From positions 62,001 to 126,000 of the forward strand of contig NZ_AULB01000026.1 in assembly GCF_000425065.1 (NCBI RefSeq): a DNA stretch of 64,000 bases. The letters are read 5' to 3'. The notes below the pieces were generated by a model. It did no database searches and was not told the DNA's origin. It worked only from the letters and a program-made list of their open reading frames with translations. The position numbers were made by a program, and so were the translations under genes. The stretch comes from Actinomadura rifamycini DSM 43936. GTDB taxonomy: Bacteria > Actinomycetota > Actinomycetes > Streptosporangiales > Streptosporangiaceae. The first letter of the stretch is position 1; each line of letters begins with the position of its first letter. This document shows positions 60,147 to 64,000 of the stretch, piece by piece.

Positions 60147-60809
60147 GTGCTGGTCTTGGCTTTCGACACCGCGACCGCCGCGGTCACCGTGGCGCTGTAC
60201 GAGTGGGTTCCGGGCGAGGGCGCCGCGTGCCGCGCCGCGTCCGAGGCCGTCGACCGGCGCAAGCACACCGAGCTGCTCACCCCGTCGATCGCGCGGGTGA
60301 TGGCGGACGCGGGCGCGGCGCCGGACGACCTGAGCGCGATCGCCGTCGGGGTCGGCCCCGGCCCCTACACGGGCCTGCGGGTCGGGCTCGTCACGGCGCG
60401 CGCCATGGGCGACGCCCTCAAGGTCCCCGTGCACGGCGTCTGCACGCTGGACGTGCTCGCCTGGGCGACCGGACGCGACGAGCCGTTCGTCGTCGCGACG
60501 GACGCGCGCCGCAAGGAGCTGTACTGGGCGCGCTACAACTCGGCTCGCGCGCGCGCCACGGAACCCGCGGTCGGGCCGCCGGCGGAGGTGGAGGCCGAGG
60601 GGCTTCCGGTCGTCGGCGAGGGCGCCGCACTGTACTTCGGGGACGCCGCGCAGGAGCCGATGCTGCCGGACGCGAAGGCGCTCGCCGAACTGGCCGTCAC
60701 GCGGCTGTCCGGCCGCCGGGGCCCCGACCTGCTGCCGCCCGAGCCGCTGTACCTGCGCCGACCCGACGCGAAGGAGCCGGGCCCGCGCAAGAAGGTGACG
60801 CCGGTATGA
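60147..60809 (+). CDS. tsaB: tRNA threonylcarbamoyladenosine biosynthesis protein TsaB
   Basis: TsaB is the pseudo-ATPase scaffold that dimerises with TsaD in t6A synthesis. The 220-residue product begins at GTG (LVLAFDTATAAVTVALYE), and has AIAVGVGPGPYTGLRVGL and TDARRKELYWARYN. It lacks the metal-binding histidines of TsaD, as expected. It overlaps rimI by ATGA. The order tsaB-rimI-tsaD is conserved in actinobacteria. Confidence 0.95.
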   Translation: MLVLAFDTATAAVTVALYEWVPGEGAACRAASEAVDRRKHTELLTPSIARVMADAGAAPDDLSAIAVGVGPGPYTGLRVGLVTARAMGDALKVPVHGVCTLDVLAWATGRDEPFVVATDARRKELYWARYNSARARATEPAVGPPAEVEAEGLPVVGEGAALYFGDAAQEPMLPDAKALAELAVTRLSGRRGPDLLPPEPLYLRRPDAKEPGPRKKVTPV

Positions 60810-61342
60810 CCGCCGCCGGTCCGGGCGGCCCCGCGGCCGGCGGGCCCGGGGCGGAGATCGTCCTGCGGGACATGACGGACGCCGACCTCCCGGCCGTCCA
60901 CCTGCTGGAGCAGGCCCTCTTCCCCGACGACGCGTGGACCGAGCGGATGCTGCGGGAGGAGCTGGCCGGGCAGCCGGGCACCCGCCGGTACGTGGTCGCC
61001 GAGACGCCCGGCGGCGAGGTCGTCGGCTACGCGGGGCTCGCGAGCGCGGGCGGGCAGGCGGACGTCCAGACGATCGGCGTCGCGCCCGGCCGGCGCGGCG
61101 CGGGGATCGGCGCGCTGCTGCTCACCGAGCTGATCGACGAGGCGGTGCGGCGCGGCAGCGAGGGCCTGTTCCTGGAGGTGCGGGTCGACAACGCCCCGGC
61201 CCGCCGGCTCTACGAGCGGTTCGGGTTCGAGCAGATCGGCATCCGCGAGCGCTACTACCAGCCCGCGGACGTGGACGCGGCGGTGATGTTCCGCAGGCTG
61301 CGGGAGCGTCCGCCCGTGGGCTTCACCAGGGAGGACACGTGA
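60806..61342 (+). CDS. rimI: Ribosomal-protein-alanine acetyltransferase RimI
   Basis: A 178-residue GNAT acetyltransferase, known for acetylating the N-terminal alanine of S18. The GNAT acetyl-CoA motif is VQTIGVAPGRRGAGIGALLL, then VRVDNAPARRLYERFGFEQI. The final YYQPADVDAAVMFRR is characteristic of RimI. It overlaps both tsaB (ATGA) and tsaD (GTGA), so the three genes are translated together. Confidence 0.94.
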   Translation: MTAAGPGGPAAGGPGAEIVLRDMTDADLPAVHLLEQALFPDDAWTERMLREELAGQPGTRRYVVAETPGGEVVGYAGLASAGGQADVQTIGVAPGRRGAGIGALLLTELIDEAVRRGSEGLFLEVRVDNAPARRLYERFGFEQIGIRERYYQPADVDAAVMFRRLRERPPVGFTREDT

Positions 61343-62376
61343 TCGGGGACTCCGAGCCGCTGGTGCTCGGCATCGAGACGTCGTGCGACGAGACCGGCGT
61401 CGGCATCGTCCGGGGGCGCACGCTGCTGGCGGACGCCATCGCGTCCAGCGTCGAGCAGCACGCGCGGTTCGGCGGCGTCGTGCCCGAGGTCGCGTCCCGC
61501 GCGCACCTGGAGGCGATGGGCCCGACGGTCGAGCGGGCGCTCGCCGACGCGGGCGTCGCGTTCGCCGACGTGGACGCGTTCGCCGTGACCGCCGGGCCGG
61601 GGCTGCCGGGCGCGCTGATGGTCGGCGTCGCGGCGGCGAAGGCGTACGCGCTGTCGCTCGGCAAGCCGCTGTACGGGGTGAACCACCTGGCCGCGCACGT
61701 GTGCGTCGACCAGCTCGAGCACGGCCCGCTGCCGAAGCCGTGCGTGGCGCTGCTGGTGTCGGGCGGGCACTCGTCGATCCTGCTGGTGCCGGACGTCGCG
61801 TCGGACGTCCGGTCCCTCGGCAGCACCGTGGACGACGCGGCCGGGGAGGCGTTCGACAAGGTCGCGCGGGTCCTCGACCTCGGGTTCCCGGGCGGCCCGG
61901 TGATCGACCGGATGGCCCGGGACGGCGACCCGGCGGCGATCGCGTTCCCGCGCGGCAAGTACAACGACGGCACCTACGACTTCTCGTTCTCCGGCCTGAA
62001 GACGGCCGTGGCGCGCTGGGTGGAGGCGCGGCAGCGGGCGGGCGAGCCGGTGCCGGTCGCGGACGTCGCGGCGTCCTTCCAGGAGGCCGTGGTGGACGTG
62101 CTCGTCCACAAGGCGCTGAAGGTCTGCAAGGACAACGGCGCCCGCGACCTGCTGATCGGCGGCGGCGTCGCGGCGAACTCGCGGCTGCGGGCGCTCGCCG
62201 CGGAGCGCTGCGAGAAGGCGGGCGTGCGGCTGCGCGTGCCGCGCCCGAAGCTGTGCACCGACAACGGCGCGATGGTCGCGGCGCTCGGCTCGGAGCTGGT
62301 GTCGGCCGGTCTGGCGCCGTCCGAGCTGGCGCTCCCGGCCGACTCCAGCCTCCCGATCGAGTCCGTGACGCTGTAG
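61339..62376 (+). CDS. tsaD: tRNA N6-adenosine threonylcarbamoyltransferase TsaD
   Basis: Transfers the threonylcarbamoyl group to A37 of ANN-decoding tRNAs. The 345-residue product has GIETSCDETG, FGGVVPEVASRAH, GPGLPGALMVG, the metal ligands H116 and H120 in NHLAAHV, SGGHSSI, GEAFDKVARVLDLGFPGGP and GGGVAANSRLR. The start is GTG 61339 after GGGAGGACAC. It ends the tsaE-to-tsaD group; a leftward phosphotransferase gene converges 28 bp away. Confidence 0.97.
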   Translation: MIGDSEPLVLGIETSCDETGVGIVRGRTLLADAIASSVEQHARFGGVVPEVASRAHLEAMGPTVERALADAGVAFADVDAFAVTAGPGLPGALMVGVAAAKAYALSLGKPLYGVNHLAAHVCVDQLEHGPLPKPCVALLVSGGHSSILLVPDVASDVRSLGSTVDDAAGEAFDKVARVLDLGFPGGPVIDRMARDGDPAAIAFPRGKYNDGTYDFSFSGLKTAVARWVEARQRAGEPVPVADVAASFQEAVVDVLVHKALKVCKDNGARDLLIGGGVAANSRLRALAAERCEKAGVRLRVPRPKLCTDNGAMVAALGSELVSAGLAPSELALPADSSLPIESVTL

Positions 62377-62404
62377 CGGCGCGGCGGCGCCGCGGGCGGG
62401 GCGG

Positions 62405-63406
62405 TCAGCCGCGCAGCTCGGCGAGCAGCGCGGCCAGGTAGTCCTCCAGGAGCGGGACGGTCGCCTCGTCGATCGTCCGGTCGCCGTCCTCGGGGAGCAG
62501 CTCCAGGACGCACCGGACGTCCCAGTACGGGTCGTGCGCGTGCCCCCCCGACACCATGTCGAACGTCGACCGGAACCGGTCGGCGACGGACCGGCCGTAC
62601 CGGACGGCGAGGCCGAGCCGCATGCGCGCGACGTCGACCTCGACCGGCCCGGACGACGCGTCGGACCAGTCGACGACGCCGGTGAGCCGCCCGTACGTCC
62701 ACAGCGTGTTGTCGGCGTGGTAGTCGCGGTGGATGAACCGGGCGGGCGCCTCGGGGGCGGGGCCCGACGCCGCCTCGAACGCGCGCTCCCACAGCTCGGG
62801 GCGCAGCGCGTGCTCGGGCGGGACCCGCACGTCGAGCCGGTTGTGCGGGACGTACGGCGGCATCGTCCCGGCGCCGTTCACCCCGTGCACCAGCAGGAGC
62901 GCGGCGGCGAGCTGGATCAGGTACTCGGGGAGGTCGTCGGGGGAGGGGCGCGGAGGGTGGCCGTCCAGCCGGGAGATCAGCAGGGCGGGGGCGTCGCAGT
63001 GCGCGCCGGCCGGGTCGGCGGCGACCAGCGAGGGGGTCGCGAGGGCGGTGCCGGCGAGCAGGGCGAGTGCGGCGATCTCGCGCTCCGGGGAGAACTCGGC
63101 CTCGCCGAACGACCGCCGCGCCGCGTTCCCGCCCGCGCCGCCCGCGGGGGCGGCGGCGTCCGCGCGGGGGTCGCCGCCCGGCGCGTCCCGGACCGTCCAG
63201 CGGCGCAGCACGAGCCGGTGCGCGCTGCCGGACGGACTCTCGACCAGCAGCGCGTGGTTGGCGTGCGCGGTGCCGCCGGGGAGGGGGCGCACCATCCGCA
63301 CCTCGGCGCCCTTCCCGAGGCACTCCTCGACCCAGCGCAGCGTGGCGTCGCCGGGCGGGGCGCCGAGCGGTTGGCTGAGAGCCTGAGTATGGGTCACGAG
63401 ATCCAT
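62405..63406 (-). CDS. APH-family phosphotransferase
   Basis: A 333-residue protein with the aminoglycoside phosphotransferase/choline-kinase fold. The catalytic loop is FIHRDYHADNTLW (the aspartate of HRDYHxDN is the base) and the metal-binding motif is VVDWSDASSGPVEVD. The N-terminal lobe has LPGGTAHANHALLVE. The substrate may be a small alcohol or an antibiotic; the family does not decide. It is convergent with tsaD and has an unusual upstream region with three related motifs. Confidence 0.88.
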   Translation of the reverse strand: MDLVTHTQALSQPLGAPPGDATLRWVEECLGKGAEVRMVRPLPGGTAHANHALLVESPSGSAHRLVLRRWTVRDAPGGDPRADAAAPAGGAGGNAARRSFGEAEFSPEREIAALALLAGTALATPSLVAADPAGAHCDAPALLISRLDGHPPRPSPDDLPEYLIQLAAALLLVHGVNGAGTMPPYVPHNRLDVRVPPEHALRPELWERAFEAASGPAPEAPARFIHRDYHADNTLWTYGRLTGVVDWSDASSGPVEVDVARMRLGLAVRYGRSVADRFRSTFDMVSGGHAHDPYWDVRCVLELLPEDGDRTIDEATVPLLEDYLAALLAELRG

Positions 63407-63414
63407 GAAAACGG

Positions 63415-63569
63415 ATTCCGAACGGTATTGGGAGTGATTTTGCGAAGACGGAACGTAACAAACAGCACGTCATCGCCGTCTCGGCCCACCGGCCTTTCGG
63501 TCATCGAACCCATTTAACGGACGAACTTCGCAGATTCCGTTCGGTATCCACCCGTTTCCGAACAGTATT
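63415..63569. promoter_or_regulatory. Three copies of a TTCCGAACGGTAT-like motif
   Basis: ATTCCGAACGGTATT (63415-63429), ATTCCGTTCGGTAT (63534-63547) and TTTCCGAACAGTATT (63555-63569) lie in the 253-bp region upstream of the phosphotransferase. The core CCGAACGG of the first is the reverse complement of CCGTTCGG in the second. They may be binding sites for a regulator. Confidence 0.35.
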
Positions 63570-63659
63570 CGGCGTCCCGCGCCCGCCCGGAACGCGAAAC
63601 GGGTGGGGCCCGGACGGCCCCACCCGCGATCCCCGACCGGACGCCCCGCCGCGCCCGGC

Positions 63660-64000
63660 TCAGTCCTTGCCGTCCCGCCGCGGCCGCAGCAGCGCCTCGG
63701 CCAGCGCCAGCATCGTCTCCTCCAGCGTCGACAACCGCTTCAGCACGTCCTCGTGCACCGCGCCGACCTGCTTCGACACGTCGTCGTGCACGCTCTCGAC
63801 CTTCCGGCCCACCTCGTCCTCGACGTGCGAGAACCGCTTGGTGAACTCGGCCTGCACCGCCTCGGCGCGGCGGCCCACCTCGTGGTGCACGCCCTCCATC
63901 CGCCGGACGAAGTCGTCCTGGACGCCGCCGACCTGCCGGGCCACGTCCTCCTGCAGGTTGCCGACCTGCTTGGCGACGTCCTCGTGGATGCCGCCCACCT
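63660..64000 (-). CDS. Coiled-coil protein with 11-residue repeats (5' end outside window)
   Basis: The C-terminal 113 or so residues are visible; the frame is open to the window edge. Nine or more consecutive 11-residue units fit the pattern V-x-x-(V/I/L)-(H/Q)-(E/D)-(D/E)-(V/F)-x-(K/R)-(Q/R), for example VGNLQEDVARQ, VGGVQDDFVRR, VESVHDDVSKQ and VGAVHEDVLKR. Hendecads produce right-handed or straight coiled coils. The chain ends in basic LRPRRDGKD. There is no membrane helix in the visible part. I do not recognise the family; the function is unknown. Confidence 0.8.
   Translation of the reverse strand, partial: VGGIHEDVAKQVGNLQEDVARQVGGVQDDFVRRMEGVHHEVGRRAEAVQAEFTKRFSHVEDEVGRKVESVHDDVSKQVGAVHEDVLKRLSTLEETMLALAEALLRPRRDGKD

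Overview
The window is high-GC DNA (roughly 70% or more by eye) from an actinomycete chromosome. Gene order around the alpha ribosomal operon, rplM-rpsI-glmM, coaA-glmS-nnr-alr and tsaE-tsaB-rimI-tsaD matches Streptomyces and its relatives. Frequent GTG starts, ATGA/GTGA overlaps and actinomycete-specific families (DUF397, XRE-DUF5753, DUF6082, DUF1707) fit this. A Streptosporangiales member such as Actinomadura is my best guess, but that is inference. No rRNA, tRNA, CRISPR array, integrase or transposase was found.

Region 1 (1-10068) is the end of the spc/alpha ribosomal locus: secY (cut by the window edge), adk, map, then infA, rpmJ, rpsM, rpsK, rpsD, rpoA, rplQ and truA. A DUF1707 protein and two opposite-strand genes (a metallophosphoesterase and an HTH protein) sit between map and infA. 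Region 2 (10069-13929) holds three leftward genes for membrane-anchored, proline-rich envelope proteins, the last with a CAP/SCP domain. Region 3 (14100-18072) holds rplM, rpsI and glmM, then a small repetitive beta-helix-like protein and a secreted HNH nuclease-like lipoprotein.

Region 4 (18310-32323) is rich in transport and regulation. It has a four-gene ABC exporter operon (ATPase-permease-ATPase-permease) and an MMPL exporter with a NarL-type two-component system. It also has a PadR regulator beside a near-ideal operator, a pyruvate-phosphate-dikinase-like protein without the C-terminal barrel, and a TetR/DrrAB module with its own operator. Region 5 (32324-37834) is mixed: gene remnants, an AlkD-like protein, a GH63 glucosylglycerate hydrolase-like enzyme, a broken TetR gene, MFS and LysE transporters, and a VOC protein.

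Region 6 (37939-47329) has a DUF397/XRE-DUF5753 pair, an RsbW-like ATPase, a 41-residue CxxCxGxG protein translationally coupled to a PCMT-like methyltransferase, and then three tandem overlapping DUF4132 paralogues. The DUF4132 triplet is the best candidate here for an undescribed system. Region 7 (47455-63406) returns to core functions: PhoX-like protein, coaA, glmS, a second DUF6082/DUF397/XRE cassette, nnr, alr, an alpha/beta hydrolase, tsaE, a Gly/Tyr-repeat membrane protein, tsaB, rimI, tsaD and an APH-family phosphotransferase. The window ends inside a gene for an 11-residue-repeat coiled-coil protein.
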